Positions 1 to 8,987 are shown, counted from the stretch's first letter. The stretch: DNA of 64,000 bases from Frigoribacterium sp. JB110 (GCF_900163665.1 NZ_FUIA01000014.1:92078-156077), one strand, 5' to 3'. Notes: a model not told the origin generated them from the sequence alone. Numbers and translations: made by a program.

Positions 1-483
1 ATCCGGAAGGAACGGGGTCTCGATGAAGCCGAGGTCGGCGGAGCCGGCGCGCACGGACTCGATGACCGCGCTGCTGTTCTCGGCTGTGAGCTGCACCATC
101 GGTCCGTCATCGCCGGTGCGGATGCGCCATCCGGCGATCCACTCCGGCAGCAGATGCTCCGCGATGGTGAGGCTCGCCGCGATCCGGATCGTCCTGCGGC
201 GATCGGTGCGCAGAGTCGCGACCGCGTCGGAGAACTCGTCAGCCGACGCGAGTAGCCTCGCCGCCCAGCCGACGACGACTTCGCCTGCGGGAGTCAGCTG
301 AGAGCCCCGTGCAGACCGCACCAGCAACCGGGCTCCCAGATCGTTCTCCAAACCTCGGATGCGCAGGGACACGGCCTGCTGACTCACGCCCAGGTGCGCA
401 CTGGCCGCCGACATGCTGCGCTCCGCCGCGACCAGCGACAGCGCGCGCAGCGCCTCCAGATCCGGTTCCCCGGTCCTCGTCAT
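1..483 (-). CDS. LysR family transcriptional regulator, 3' end outside window
   Basis: The first 161 codons of a LysR-type regulator are present; the C-terminus lies beyond base 1. The N-terminal winged helix-turn-helix (about residues 8-65, with SAASAHLGVSQQAVSLRIRG and a following ENDLGARLLVR wing) is typical of the family, and the start of the substrate-binding domain follows. The ATG at 483 is the first in frame and sits next to the divergent promoter region. The gene is divergent from a YeiH-type exporter, the usual layout for a LysR regulator and its target. By analogy it probably controls that exporter; the effector is unknown. Confidence 0.85.
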   Translation of the reverse strand, partial: MTRTGEPDLEALRALSLVAAERSMSAASAHLGVSQQAVSLRIRGLENDLGARLLVRSARGSQLTPAGEVVVGWAARLLASADEFSDAVATLRTDRRRTIRIAASLTIAEHLLPEWIAGWRIRTGDDGPMVQLTAENSSAVIESVRAGSADLGFIETPFLPD

Positions 484-498
484 GCTTCTCACCTCGGT

Positions 499-513
499 AC
501 AAGCCTAACTTGT
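499..513. promoter_or_regulatory. Candidate LysR operator
   Basis: A 15-bp interrupted palindrome, ACAAG-N5-CTTGT, lies in the 86-bp region between the divergent LysR gene and the YeiH-type gene. LysR regulators usually bind such dyads near their own promoter. The site assignment rests on position and symmetry only. Confidence 0.4.
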
Positions 514-569
514 AGCGATGAGACGATCTGCTCCTACCGGTGCATTGCGGTCGCGCGCAGGATGGGGAT

Positions 570-1622
570 ATGGCAGACGAACAGCGCGAGTACGACGCCC
601 GCACGGCCCGCGCTCGGGCTGTCCAGCTCTTCCGCGCGATCGCGCCGGGCGTGCTGGTCAGCCTGCTCGCGGCTGCGGCCTCATCCGGGATCGGTCTGCT
701 CCTGCCAGGCGTCAGCCCGCTCATCCTCGCGATCGTGTTGGGCGTGCTCGTCGCCAATACGATCGGTGTGCCGCCGTTGTGTGCGGCCGGGGTCGACTTC
801 TCGGCGAAGAAGCTCCTGCGCGCCGGCATCGTGCTCCTCGGTCTCCAGCTCGCGCTCACCGACATCGTCGATCTCGGCGCAGCGCTGCTGGTCGTTGTGG
901 TGTGCATCGTCGGCGGCGGCATGCTGGGCACGATTCTGTTGGGGCGGCTGCTGCGGGTTCCGTCCGGCCTGACCCTGCTCATCGCGTGCGGCTTCTCGAT
1001 CTGCGGCGCCGCAGCTGTGGCAGCGGCGGCAGGAGTCACCGATCCGGATGATGAGTCCGAGCAGGACACGATCACGGCGGTCGCATTGGTGGTGCTGTTC
1101 GGAACTCTGATGATCCCGCTCATCCCACTGGCCGCGCAGCTGTTCGGAATGGGCCAGGAGCAGGCGGGGATGTGGGCGGGAGGGTCGATCCACGAGATCG
1201 CCCAGGTCGTCGCCGCGGGCGGCGTGATCGGCGGGGGAGCGCTGGGCGTCGCGGTCGTCGTCAAACTCGCCAGAGTGCTGCTGTTGGCGCCGGTCGTGGC
1301 AGGTCTGAGCATCCGGCAGCGACGCCTCAGCCGAGCCGCGGGCAAGACCTCCCTTGCGAAGCTGCCGCCGATCGTCCCTCTGTTCATGCTGGGTTTCATC
1401 GCGATGGTTCTGCTGCGGACCTTCGCCCCGCTTCCCGACGGCGTGCTCGGGGTCGGCGGGGCACTGCAGACCGGCCTTCTCGCCGCGGCGATGTTCGCGC
1501 TCGGGTGCGGGGTGAGAATCCGGAACCTCGTCGGAGTGGGCCCGAGGCCCTTCGTGCTGGGCGCGCTCGCGACTCTCCTCGTCGGCGCGATCGCCTACGT
1601 CGGCGTGCGGCTCGTCGGCTGA
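570..1622 (+). CDS. YeiH/UPF0324 family putative sulfate exporter
   Basis: This 350-residue integral membrane protein belongs to the YeiH (UPF0324) family, often named putative sulfate exporter. About ten hydrophobic segments are visible, with the conserved glycine-rich stretch GFSICGAAAVAAAAG near residue 150 and GSIHEIAQVVAAGG near residue 205. The ATG at 570 is preferred over an in-frame start at 540 because the sequence GCAGGATGGGG lies just upstream. It is divergent from a LysR regulator that likely controls it. The substrate is not proven for the family; sulfonate, sulfite or related anions are possible. Confidence 0.8.
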   Translation: MADEQREYDARTARARAVQLFRAIAPGVLVSLLAAAASSGIGLLLPGVSPLILAIVLGVLVANTIGVPPLCAAGVDFSAKKLLRAGIVLLGLQLALTDIVDLGAALLVVVVCIVGGGMLGTILLGRLLRVPSGLTLLIACGFSICGAAAVAAAAGVTDPDDESEQDTITAVALVVLFGTLMIPLIPLAAQLFGMGQEQAGMWAGGSIHEIAQVVAAGGVIGGGALGVAVVVKLARVLLLAPVVAGLSIRQRRLSRAAGKTSLAKLPPIVPLFMLGFIAMVLLRTFAPLPDGVLGVGGALQTGLLAAAMFALGCGVRIRNLVGVGPRPFVLGALATLLVGAIAYVGVRLVG

Positions 1623-1660
1623 TCTCCGGCCGCCGACCGTGTCGTCCCGCGCGCTGAGTG

Positions 1661-2356
1661 CTACAGCCGGGAGATCTCCTGCCTGGGGCGCACGGGGAGA
1701 TCGGTGATGTGCACGTCCTGCGGCGCATCGATGACGAACCGGACGGATGCGGCGATCGAGCGGGGGCTGATGTATCGCTCGGGCGTGTAGGCATCGGCGG
1801 GCACCATGGCGCGCAGCATGTCTGTGTCGGTCTGGCCGGGGGAGACCGTCACGACGCGCACGCGGTGCGGCTCTTCGTCGATGCGGAGCACGTCGGCGAT
1901 GCCGCGCAGAGCGTGCTTGCTCGCGGTGTACACGGCGCTTCCTGGCACGGGTCGCGTGCTCGCGCCCGAACCGATGAAGACGACTGTTCCTTCGGCGCGC
2001 CGCAGCAGGGGGAGCGCCGCCCGCGTGAGCAGGGCGGGAGCGGTGACGTCGGTGGCGAAGTGCGCCTCCCAGTCGTCTTGCGTCGCGTCGGCGACGGACA
2101 GCGGTCGAGCGATCGCGGCGACGTTGGCGAGCACGTCGAGGCGGTCGAGTTCGGCGACGCGGGTTTCCATGGCGGCCGTGTCGGTGAGGTCGAGCTGCCA
2201 GGTCTCCGCCCCGGTGCGCTCGCGCAGTGCCGCGAGCCGTTCGGCGTTGCGCCCTACCGCGACCACACGGTGCGTCGCGGCGAGGTCGGCGACGATCTCG
2301 CCTCCCATTCCTCCTGTGGCTCCGGTGACGAGGGCGACGGGCTGATCGGCGTGCAT
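1661..2356 (-). CDS. SDR family oxidoreductase
   Basis: A classical short-chain dehydrogenase/reductase of 231 residues with a Rossmann fold. The cofactor motif TGATGGMG is near residue 11, the NVAAIA stretch replaces the usual NNAG, and the catalytic YTASK motif is near residue 147, preceded by the catalytic serine region GSGAS. It should use NAD(P)(H) to oxidise or reduce a small alcohol or ketone; the substrate cannot be read from sequence. It ends 38 bp after the YeiH-type gene, tail to tail. Confidence 0.85.
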   Translation of the reverse strand: MHADQPVALVTGATGGMGGEIVADLAATHRVVAVGRNAERLAALRERTGAETWQLDLTDTAAMETRVAELDRLDVLANVAAIARPLSVADATQDDWEAHFATDVTAPALLTRAALPLLRRAEGTVVFIGSGASTRPVPGSAVYTASKHALRGIADVLRIDEEPHRVRVVTVSPGQTDTDMLRAMVPADAYTPERYISPRSIAASVRFVIDAPQDVHITDLPVRPRQEISRL

Positions 2357-2422
2357 GGGGTGTCCGTTCTCGAGAAGGGGCGCTGTGGACGACGCTCGCC
2401 TGTGACGATACCGCGGCTGCGT

Positions 2423-3586
2423 CTACCGGGCCCGCGGCCGCAGCTGGGTGGCGAGGGCGAGGACCGCGAGCGCCGCGATCACGGTGATCGCGACCGACAG
2501 CGAGCTGAACGACGTGATCCCTCCGATGGACGGGGTCAGACACACGGTCGCCGCGCGCATGATCCAGTTCACGGCGGTCACTCCGGTGTGCGGCTTGAGG
2601 CCGGGCAGGGCGTCGGCCTCCGAGAACGCGATCGGCACGGTGATCGCGCATCCCAGGCCCGCGAACGCGAAGGCCACGATCGTGACCCACGCGAACGGCG
2701 CCCACGCGACGACGACGAGACTGGCGGCGACGATCGACAGGCTGGTGATGAGCGCGGCGCGGCGGCCGACGGCGTCGATGAACCTGTCTCCGGTCATCCG
2801 GCCGACGAACTGAGATGCGAGCAGCACACTCAGGCCGATTCCCGCGGATTCGACGGCCATCCCGCGTTCGGAACTGAGCAGCACGGCCGACCAGTTGTTG
2901 CCGATGTCTTCGACGGAGATGCCGGCGAGGGCCACCAGCGCGAGGGGCGCCAACAGCCACATGGCACGGCGACCGATTCCGCCTCGGGGCTCATCGTCGT
3001 CACGTGGGCCCTGCAGATCGGGCAGGAACCTCGCCGACGCGAGCGCCATCGCGGTCACGCACACGGCTGCCCAGACGCCGATGTGCAGTGCGATCGGCAC
3101 GCCGGCGATCGCAGCCAGGGTCCCGACGCCGCCGCCGATGGCCGCACCTATGCTCCATCCGGCATGCATCGAGTTCAGCAGCGAACGGCCGTACGCTGCC
3201 TGCACCCGCAGACCCTGAGCGTTCTGTGCGACGTCGACCACCGCATCGCCGAGCCCGGCGCACACCATGCCGATGGCGAAGATCCACGGGTTCCCGAGCG
3301 CGACGCCGACCGCCGCGACACTCACCGCGACACCGACCCACAGCGTGCAGGTCGACGCGGTCATGCGCATGCCGAGCCGTCGCAGAATCAGGCCGGGCAG
3401 ATGCAGCGCGCCGGCCGAACCGATCATGTATGCCGCAACCAGAACGCCGAAGGTTCCGGCCTCCAGGCCGAGCAGATCCTTCACCTCCGCGTACCGCGCG
3501 AGGAGGGTGGCTGGCAGAGCGCCGTTCGTGGCGAATGCCAGCATCGTCGCGACGCGGGCGCGTCGATTCGCTGTGGGCTGGTTCAC
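2423..3586 (-). CDS. MFS transporter
   Basis: A 387-residue major facilitator superfamily permease with about twelve hydrophobic segments. I chose GTG at 3586 (VNQPTANRRARV...) because AGGAGA lies just upstream; the longer reading begins at a TTG with no ribosome site. The second half starts near residue 205 with a long cytoplasmic loop (GPRDDDEPRGGIGRR). It resembles FucP/YbjJ-like sugar or drug permeases, but no motif fixes the substrate. It is followed on the same strand by the SDR gene, with a 66-bp gap. Confidence 0.75.
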   Translation of the reverse strand: MNQPTANRRARVATMLAFATNGALPATLLARYAEVKDLLGLEAGTFGVLVAAYMIGSAGALHLPGLILRRLGMRMTASTCTLWVGVAVSVAAVGVALGNPWIFAIGMVCAGLGDAVVDVAQNAQGLRVQAAYGRSLLNSMHAGWSIGAAIGGGVGTLAAIAGVPIALHIGVWAAVCVTAMALASARFLPDLQGPRDDDEPRGGIGRRAMWLLAPLALVALAGISVEDIGNNWSAVLLSSERGMAVESAGIGLSVLLASQFVGRMTGDRFIDAVGRRAALITSLSIVAASLVVVAWAPFAWVTIVAFAFAGLGCAITVPIAFSEADALPGLKPHTGVTAVNWIMRAATVCLTPSIGGITSFSSLSVAITVIAALAVLALATQLRPRAR

Positions 3587-3640
3587 ATGTCTCCTGCTCA
3601 AGGGCGGGCGTCGCCCGGACGGGATGAAGGGCCTCGGCTG

Positions 3641-3859
3641 CTAGAGCTGTCCTGCCAGCGCCGCGATCCCGGCGAGAACCGACGCGAGGGCGATCACCAT
3701 CGCCGCGATGAACAGCACCAGGTGCACGGTGAAGAAGCGCGTGACATTGCCGGCTTCGTCGCGGGCGCGGGGATCCTTCACGACACGACGGAAGAAGTTC
3801 GGCCAGGTGAGCGCGTGGAAGGCGGCGTTGACGAACAGCAGCACACTGAGCATGACCAT
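3641..3859 (-). CDS. SCO4848-like small membrane protein
   Basis: A 72-residue protein with two transmembrane helices flanking a short conserved loop (NFFRRVVKDPRARDEAGNVT, then FFTVHLVLF). Size and loop resemble the actinobacterial SCO4848 family of unknown function. The ATG at 3859 is chosen because the upstream in-frame extension is proline- and arginine-rich and unlike coding sequence. It lies just upstream of the MFS gene on the same strand. Function is unknown. Confidence 0.7.
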   Translation of the reverse strand: MVMLSVLLFVNAAFHALTWPNFFRRVVKDPRARDEAGNVTRFFTVHLVLFIAAMVIALASVLAGIAALAGQL

Positions 3860-4014
3860 CCGATCAGCGTAGTGCGGGGCGCGGGATACCGGAGGACGCT
3901 GCGCCGGGGGAATCAGATGAGGTGGGGTGGCTGAGTCGATACCAGTGCCTCTGGACAGTGACGCTCCCCGGTGGGACTCTGGGTACTGTACGCGAGGCCG
4001 CAGAGGGAGCAGAG

Positions 4015-4401
4015 ATGTTCGAGAACTCCGACGCATTCAGCGGCATGTCGTCCGATGACATCGCGGCTTCACACACCTTCTACGAGGACGTGCTCGGCCT
4101 CACCGTCAAGGATGAGGGCATGGGCGGGCTGATCTCGGTGCAGCTGCCGAAGGGCGGCGCGGTGCTGATCTATCCGAAGGAGAACCACGAGCCCGCGACG
4201 TTCACGATCCTCAACTTCCCCGTCGATGACGTCGACGCGGCGGTCGACGAGCTCGTGGCAAAGGGGGTGGCGATGCTCCGCTACGACGGCTTCGAGCAGG
4301 ACGAGAAGGGCATCGCACGAGGCAGGGCCGCCGGATACGGCCCGGACATCGCCTGGTTCACCGACCCCGTCGGCAACATCCTGTCCGTGCTCACGGTGTG
4401 A
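4015..4401 (+). CDS. VOC family (glyoxalase-like) protein
   Basis: A 128-residue protein with the vicinal oxygen chelate fold: SHTFYEDVLGLTVKDEG near the N-terminus and ending in ITDPVGNILSV-like sequence (WFTDPVGNILSVLTV). Such proteins act as glyoxalases, dioxygenases, isomerases or binding proteins. One VOC module is present, so a dimer is expected. The ATG at 4015 follows AGAGGGAGCAGAG; the in-frame upstream extension lacks family similarity. The substrate is unknown. Confidence 0.8.
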   Translation: MFENSDAFSGMSSDDIAASHTFYEDVLGLTVKDEGMGGLISVQLPKGGAVLIYPKENHEPATFTILNFPVDDVDAAVDELVAKGVAMLRYDGFEQDEKGIARGRAAGYGPDIAWFTDPVGNILSVLTV

Positions 4402-4426
4402 CCGCGCCGCGAATGCCTAGGTTCTT

Positions 4427-4460
4427 CGCGAGTGCCTACGCAATTGCATAGGCACTCGCG
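4427..4460. terminator. Long palindrome between convergent genes, likely bidirectional terminator
   Basis: A 34-bp palindrome (arms CGCGAGTGCCTA and TAGGCACTCGCG around CGCAATTGCA) with a single mismatch sits between the VOC gene and the convergent PemK-like gene. Partial copies of the arm flank it at about 4412 and 4467. There is no T-tract, so it may be a terminator or a palindromic intergenic repeat. Confidence 0.5.
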
Positions 4461-4482
4461 GAATTCGTAGGCACTCGGCGGT

Positions 4483-5049
4483 TCAGCCCGCTCGCCAGCC
4501 GAAGCGCTTCTGGAGCGCGTGGGCGACGCGGGTGTAGCGGTCGAGGTCGAGGGCCGCCGCCTCGCGGCGCATGCCGTCGTGGTGCACGCTGTAGAGCTGA
4601 TCTGTGTCGACCCATGACGTGCGTCCCCGCGCGTCCCACGCGCCGGATCCGATGCTCACGCGGTCGTCGCGCCCCGGCTTGTGCTTGCTCGTGAGCTTCA
4701 GTGCGTAGACGCGGTCAGTCGTGTGCCGCGCGATCACGAGCACCGGCCTGTCCTTGCCCCGACCATCGTTCTCGACGTACGGCACCCAGGTCCACACGAC
4801 TTCGCCGGCATCCGGCTCACTGTCCTTCTGCGGAGCGTACTCGAGGCGCACGCCGCTCACCGTGCGCGGATCGATCTCGATCGTCGCGCTGTCGCCGAAG
4901 CTGCCATCAGATGCGTGCTGCGCGGCAGGAGTCGGCGCCCCCGTTCGTCTCCGCACGCCGCCGCGTCGACCACCGCGGCCGAGGACGGCATTCAGTCCGA
5001 GGGTGAGGATCTTGGTGAGGATTCCGCGCTGTGCCACGCGCTCCAGCAT
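4483..5049 (-). CDS. PemK/MazF-like family protein
   Basis: A 188-residue protein whose C-terminal part matches the PemK/MazF fold: WTWVPYVENDGRGKDRPVLV, then LKLTSKHKPGRDDRVSIGSG and WVDTDQLYSV. MazF-type toxins are about 110 residues; here there is an extra basic N-terminus of about 75 residues, and no antitoxin gene lies beside it. Solitary actinobacterial members of this family are common and their function is unclear, so toxicity is not asserted. Start at ATG 5049, just before the divergent TPP riboswitch. Confidence 0.7.
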   Translation of the reverse strand: MLERVAQRGILTKILTLGLNAVLGRGGRRGGVRRRTGAPTPAAQHASDGSFGDSATIEIDPRTVSGVRLEYAPQKDSEPDAGEVVWTWVPYVENDGRGKDRPVLVIARHTTDRVYALKLTSKHKPGRDDRVSIGSGAWDARGRTSWVDTDQLYSVHHDGMRREAAALDLDRYTRVAHALQKRFGWRAG

Positions 5050-5083
5050 ATGGTGCGGCGTCGGCCTGCTAGTGTGACGCTGA

Positions 5084-5172
5084 CTGCACGGGAGTCCGGT
5101 GAGCCGGGCTGAGAGGGAGTAATCGAACTCCGACCGTAGAACCTGATCCGGATCATGCCGGCGCAGGGAGCG
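5084..5172 (+). ncRNA. TPP (THI-box) riboswitch
   Basis: The conserved thiamine pyrophosphate aptamer is recognisable: GGAGTCCGGTGAGCCGG, CTGAGA (5109-5114), then ACCTGATCCGGATCATGCCG (5141 onward) and GCGCAGGGAG. It lies 82 bp upstream of ykoF, whose operon imports a thiamine precursor. Binding of TPP should switch off ykoFEDC expression. Confidence 0.93.
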
Positions 5173-5254
5173 AATGAGCTCGCGATTGCTCCGGCGAAGC
5201 AGACCGCCGGAGCAACTCGCCCTCTCCACCGTGCACACACGGAACGGAGATGGA

Positions 5255-5908
5255 ATGACAGAACTGCTCACCACCGCCTCAGCCGCGCAGGCCGCGGCGG
5301 ATCCTCGAACATTCGGCGTCGGCGCACGGGTCAGCGTCGCGGTGATGTCGGACGACTACGCCGACATCATCGTCGGGGCGCTCAGCGGCCTCGACGCGAG
5401 CGGACTGAGCGTCGACACCGGCGACGTCAGCACGCACATCACCGGCGGGGAGGACGACCTGCTGCGCTGGGTCACCGACCTGGCCGCGACGATCGCCGAA
5501 ACGGGCAGGCACGCGTCGATCACGCTGCACCTCTCGCGAGGCTGCCCCGGCGAGGTCGTCTGCGAGCTGCCTGGCGGGGCGGGGCCTCGCACGGTCGACG
5601 CACCGCAGGGCAGGAAGACGGGCCGCTACGCCGCGGCCGAGTGGTCGCTGTACCCGCTGCAGGACGCCGTCGCACCGAACGGCGATCCCGACCACATGCG
5701 CGACATCTACACGGCGATCGATCTGGCGCACGCCAACGGAACCTTCCGCGAGGGCGGGCACTACGTCACCCGCTTGGAGGGCGACCTCGGCACGATCCTC
5801 GCGACCTGTTTCGCCGGATGGACCATGGTCGGCCGCACGGTGCAGCACGTCACGAGCCACCTCGTCGTCTCCGTCAACAGTCCGAGCCACGCCGATGTCA
5901 CCCTCTGA
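5255..5908 (+). CDS. ykoF: YkoF family thiamine/HMP-binding protein
   Basis: A 217-residue protein of the YkoF family, which binds thiamine or its hydroxymethylpyrimidine moiety. Two ferredoxin-like repeats are visible: VSVAVMSDDYADIIVGAL near residue 28 and WSLYPLQDAV...MRDIYTAIDLAHANGTF near residue 130. It is the first gene behind the TPP riboswitch and overlaps ykoE by 14 bp, as in the ykoFEDC operon of Bacillus. The ATG at 5255 follows GGAACGGAGATGG; the longer in-frame reading would run into the riboswitch expression platform. Confidence 0.88.
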   Translation: MTELLTTASAAQAAADPRTFGVGARVSVAVMSDDYADIIVGALSGLDASGLSVDTGDVSTHITGGEDDLLRWVTDLAATIAETGRHASITLHLSRGCPGEVVCELPGGAGPRTVDAPQGRKTGRYAAAEWSLYPLQDAVAPNGDPDHMRDIYTAIDLAHANGTFREGGHYVTRLEGDLGTILATCFAGWTMVGRTVQHVTSHLVVSVNSPSHADVTL

Positions 5909-6509
5909 ACGCCCCGCACGCGCCGGTCGCCTCGCTCTGCGCGACATCGTCCTGATGGTGATGCTGGCCGTCGTGTTCGGGTTCCTGTACTGGGCGCTCG
6001 TGCAGGCGTGGAACGCCCTGGCGATCCTGATGGGACCGGCAGGCGACCTCGCCCAGCACGTCCTGCTCGGCGGCTGGCTGCTGGTCGCGCCGATCGCGAT
6101 CGCGATCATCCGGCGCCCCTTCGTCGGCATCATCGCCGAGGTGATCGCGTCCGTCATCGAAGTCGTGTTCCTCGGCTCCGCCGTGGGGCCGATGCTCATC
6201 GTGGCCGCGCTCATCCAGGGCGCGGGCAGCGAGCTTCCGTTCGCGCTCGGCCGCTACCGCCGTTTCGGGTGGGTCACCTACGCGTTCAGCGGCCTGATCG
6301 GTGCGAGTGGGGTCTTCGTGCTGTCGATGTTCCGCTTCGGCTGGCTCGGCCAGGACATCCTCTGGCTCCGCTTCGGCGTGCAGGCGGCTTCGGGAATCAT
6401 CCTCGGCGGCCTGCTGGCGAAGGTGATCGTCGACGCGCTGAAGGGAACAGGGGTGCTGTCGGGCTTCGCGATCGGCCGTGCCGCGCAGGCGGATGTCGCA
6501 GCACGCTGA
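5895..6509 (+). CDS. ykoE: ECF transporter S component YkoE
   Basis: A 204-residue membrane protein with five or six hydrophobic segments, matching YkoE, the substrate-binding S component of the HMP/thiamine ECF transporter. It forms the membrane complex with the fused ATPase (next gene) and the T component. It overlaps ykoF upstream and the ATPase gene downstream, indicating translational coupling. Regulation is through the TPP riboswitch. Confidence 0.88.
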   Translation: MSPSERPARAGRLALRDIVLMVMLAVVFGFLYWALVQAWNALAILMGPAGDLAQHVLLGGWLLVAPIAIAIIRRPFVGIIAEVIASVIEVVFLGSAVGPMLIVAALIQGAGSELPFALGRYRRFGWVTYAFSGLIGASGVFVLSMFRFGWLGQDILWLRFGVQAASGIILGGLLAKVIVDALKGTGVLSGFAIGRAAQADVAAR

Positions 6510-8235
6510 CGCGCTGGTCGCCGCCTCCGCACGGACCGCGGCGTTCTCCGGCGGCGGCGGGATCGGGCCCATCGACATCCGGATCGAGCACGGTGAGAGC
6601 GTGCTGCTGCTGGGCGCGTCGGGCTCGGGCAAGTCGACGCTGCTCCGGATGATGCACGGCGCCGTGCCGCACGCGTTCGCCGTTCGCACGACGGGACGGA
6701 TGTGGTTGGCCGGGCGCGATGTCGACGAGATGGAGGTCGCGCAGGCGGCGGATGTCGTCGGGGTGCTGCCGCAGGATCCCGACACAGGCGTGTGCCTACC
6801 GATCGTGGCGGACGAGGTCGCCTTCCCGCTGGAGAACCTGGCGGTGGCACGCGAGGAGATCGGCCCCCGGACGCGGCGCGCCCTGGAGCAGGCGGGGGCG
6901 TCGGAATGGGCCGAGCGCGACACCACCGCACTGTCGGGTGGTCAGCTGCAGCGGGTGGCGCTCGCGGCCGCGCTCGTCACGGAACCGCAGCTCGTGCTGC
7001 TCGACGAGCCGGCGTCGATGCTCGACGGCGCGGGAATCGACGTCGTTCGGGACGCACTGGACCAGGCGAACGCCGCATCGATCGCGACCGTGCTGGTGGA
7101 GCATCGCCTCGACGAGCTCGCCGGTGATGTCGGGCTCGGCGCGCTGCCCCGGCGATGGATCGTGCTCTCCGAGGACGGTGTCGTCGCGTACGACGGAACG
7201 GGTGAGGACATCGCAGTGCGACGGGGGAGGGAGCTGATCGCGCTCGGCTGCTGGCTTCCCGTCGACGCTGAGCTCGACGCGCTGCTGGGAACGTCGGGCG
7301 GCATGCGCGACCCACGCACGATGCCTGCGCTGGGCGCGACAGGACGCGATGAGCGCGCAGCGCAGGCGACCACTACCGGGGCGGGAGACGTGAATCGCCG
7401 ACACTTCGCAGAGGCGGCTCCGGAACACGGCTCAGGCGCCGCGCTGACGGCTCGCGGCCTGGTCGTCGCACCGGGCGGCGCCCGCGCCGAACCGGTGATC
7501 CGCGGAGTGGACATCGAGCTGCGCGCGGGGGAGTGCGTCGCGCTGCTCGGAGGCAACGGCGAGGGGAAGTCGACCCTGCTGCGCGCGCTTGCGGGGGTCG
7601 TCCCGCCTCGTCAGGGCGAGGTGGCGGGCCCGAGGCCAGGCATGGTGTTCCAGAACCCCGAGCACCAGTTCGTCGCGACGACGGTGCGCAGCGAGCTCGC
7701 GCATGGACTCGGCGACGCGGCATCGACGGCGGTCGAAGAGGCGCTGGACGGCTTCGGGCTGTCGCACCTGGCTGATCGCGACCCGCACCGGCTCTCCGGG
7801 GGCCAGATGCGGCGCCTGAGCATCGCCGCGATGCTGCTGCACAACAGGGCCCACCTGTTGGCGGACGAGCCGGGCTTCGGGCTCGACCGGCTCACCAGTG
7901 TGCATGTGATGAGGGCGCTGCGACGCTCCGCCGAGGAAGGCCGGGGCGTGATGTTCTCGAGCCACGACCTGCGCGCCGTCGCCGGTCACGCCGACCGAGT
8001 GGTCCTGCTCTCAGGCGGGGAGATCGTCGTCGACACCACACCGCTGGAGCTGCTCCGCGACGAGGAGTCGCTGGAGCGCGCGCGGTTGCGCCCGTCGCGG
8101 CTGATGCGCGAGCTGGCGGCCGCCGTCGGCGACCAGACCGAGCTGCGCGCCGTGCTGCACGGCCTCGACGATCTCGCACTTGGTGCGGATGCGACGGCCC
8201 CGCTGCCGAGACCAGGAGAGGACGTGCGGGCATGA
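6493..8235 (+). CDS. ykoD: ECF transporter ATPase with two nucleotide-binding domains (YkoD)
   Basis: This 580-residue protein contains two ABC ATPase domains in tandem. The first has Walker A GASGSGKST near residue 39, signature LSGGQLQRVALAAAL and Walker B LVLLDEP. The second has Walker A GGNGEGKST near residue 355, signature LSGGQMRRLSIAAML and a variant Walker B with HLLADEPGFGLD. It powers thiamine-precursor uptake with YkoE and YkoC. The ATG at 6493 is chosen because GCAGGCGG precedes it; a start at 6478 is possible. It overlaps its neighbours on both sides. Confidence 0.9.
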   Translation: MSQHADALVAASARTAAFSGGGGIGPIDIRIEHGESVLLLGASGSGKSTLLRMMHGAVPHAFAVRTTGRMWLAGRDVDEMEVAQAADVVGVLPQDPDTGVCLPIVADEVAFPLENLAVAREEIGPRTRRALEQAGASEWAERDTTALSGGQLQRVALAAALVTEPQLVLLDEPASMLDGAGIDVVRDALDQANAASIATVLVEHRLDELAGDVGLGALPRRWIVLSEDGVVAYDGTGEDIAVRRGRELIALGCWLPVDAELDALLGTSGGMRDPRTMPALGATGRDERAAQATTTGAGDVNRRHFAEAAPEHGSGAALTARGLVVAPGGARAEPVIRGVDIELRAGECVALLGGNGEGKSTLLRALAGVVPPRQGEVAGPRPGMVFQNPEHQFVATTVRSELAHGLGDAASTAVEEALDGFGLSHLADRDPHRLSGGQMRRLSIAAMLLHNRAHLLADEPGFGLDRLTSVHVMRALRRSAEEGRGVMFSSHDLRAVAGHADRVVLLSGGEIVVDTTPLELLRDEESLERARLRPSRLMRELAAAVGDQTELRAVLHGLDDLALGADATAPLPRPGEDVRA

Positions 8236-8987
8236 CGGACACCTCATCCTGGCTCGCACGCCGTGACCCAGCCGTGAAGCTCGCCGCACTCCTCGCCGTG
8301 TCGATCGCGACGATGTTCCTGTGGCGACCGCTGCCGGTGCTCCTGTTGTACCTGGGCTCACTCGGGGCGATCGCGTGCGTCGCCCGAGTGTCGATGCGGA
8401 CGATGGTCGTCGGCCACGTGCCGTTCCTCGCCTTCGGCGTCGGCCTCCTGCTCGTGAACGCGATGAGCAGACCCGGAACCGACCTCGTGCCGGACTGGCC
8501 CATCCGGATCACTGTGGAGGGCATCGAGGTCGGTGCCGCGCTGGCGCTGCGAGGGCTCGTGATCGGTGCGCTCACGATCGGGTTCCTCGCCTCCACATCG
8601 CCGCGCGACCTGCTCGTCAGCCTGATGACGCGCGCCGGGCTCAGCCCGCGCTATGCGCACGCCGTCCTCGCAGGACATCGGATGCTGGCGGCCATGCCGC
8701 GCTCCTGGGCGTCGATCAGGGCGGCCCAGGCAGTGCGCGCGCCGCTGGACCGCCGAGGAAGGCCGAAGGGCGGGCCCGTCATCTTCGCACGGTCGGCGTT
8801 CGCTCTGCTGGTCGACGCCATCCGCTCCTCCGAGCGCATCGCCCTCGCTCTGGAGTCGCGCGGCCTTGGCATCGGCCCCCGCACCGTGTGGCGCCCCGTC
8901 CCTATCGGCTGGCCAGACGCCGTCCTCGCGGTCGGGGTCGTGCTCGCGATGACGACGGTGCTGGGGATGGCGTGGATGCAGAGGTGA
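8232..8987 (+). CDS. ykoC: ECF transporter T component YkoC
   Basis: A 251-residue transmembrane T component (CbiQ/EcfT-like), which couples ATP hydrolysis to the S component. Hydrophobic segments occupy the first 120 residues; the coupling region contains conserved AHAVLAGHRMLAAMPRSW and ALESRGLG motifs. It overlaps ykoD by 4 bp and ends the riboswitch-controlled operon, 50 bp before the convergent GH92 gene. Confidence 0.88.
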   Translation: MTDTSSWLARRDPAVKLAALLAVSIATMFLWRPLPVLLLYLGSLGAIACVARVSMRTMVVGHVPFLAFGVGLLLVNAMSRPGTDLVPDWPIRITVEGIEVGAALALRGLVIGALTIGFLASTSPRDLLVSLMTRAGLSPRYAHAVLAGHRMLAAMPRSWASIRAAQAVRAPLDRRGRPKGGPVIFARSAFALLVDAIRSSERIALALESRGLGIGPRTVWRPVPIGWPDAVLAVGVVLAMTTVLGMAWMQR

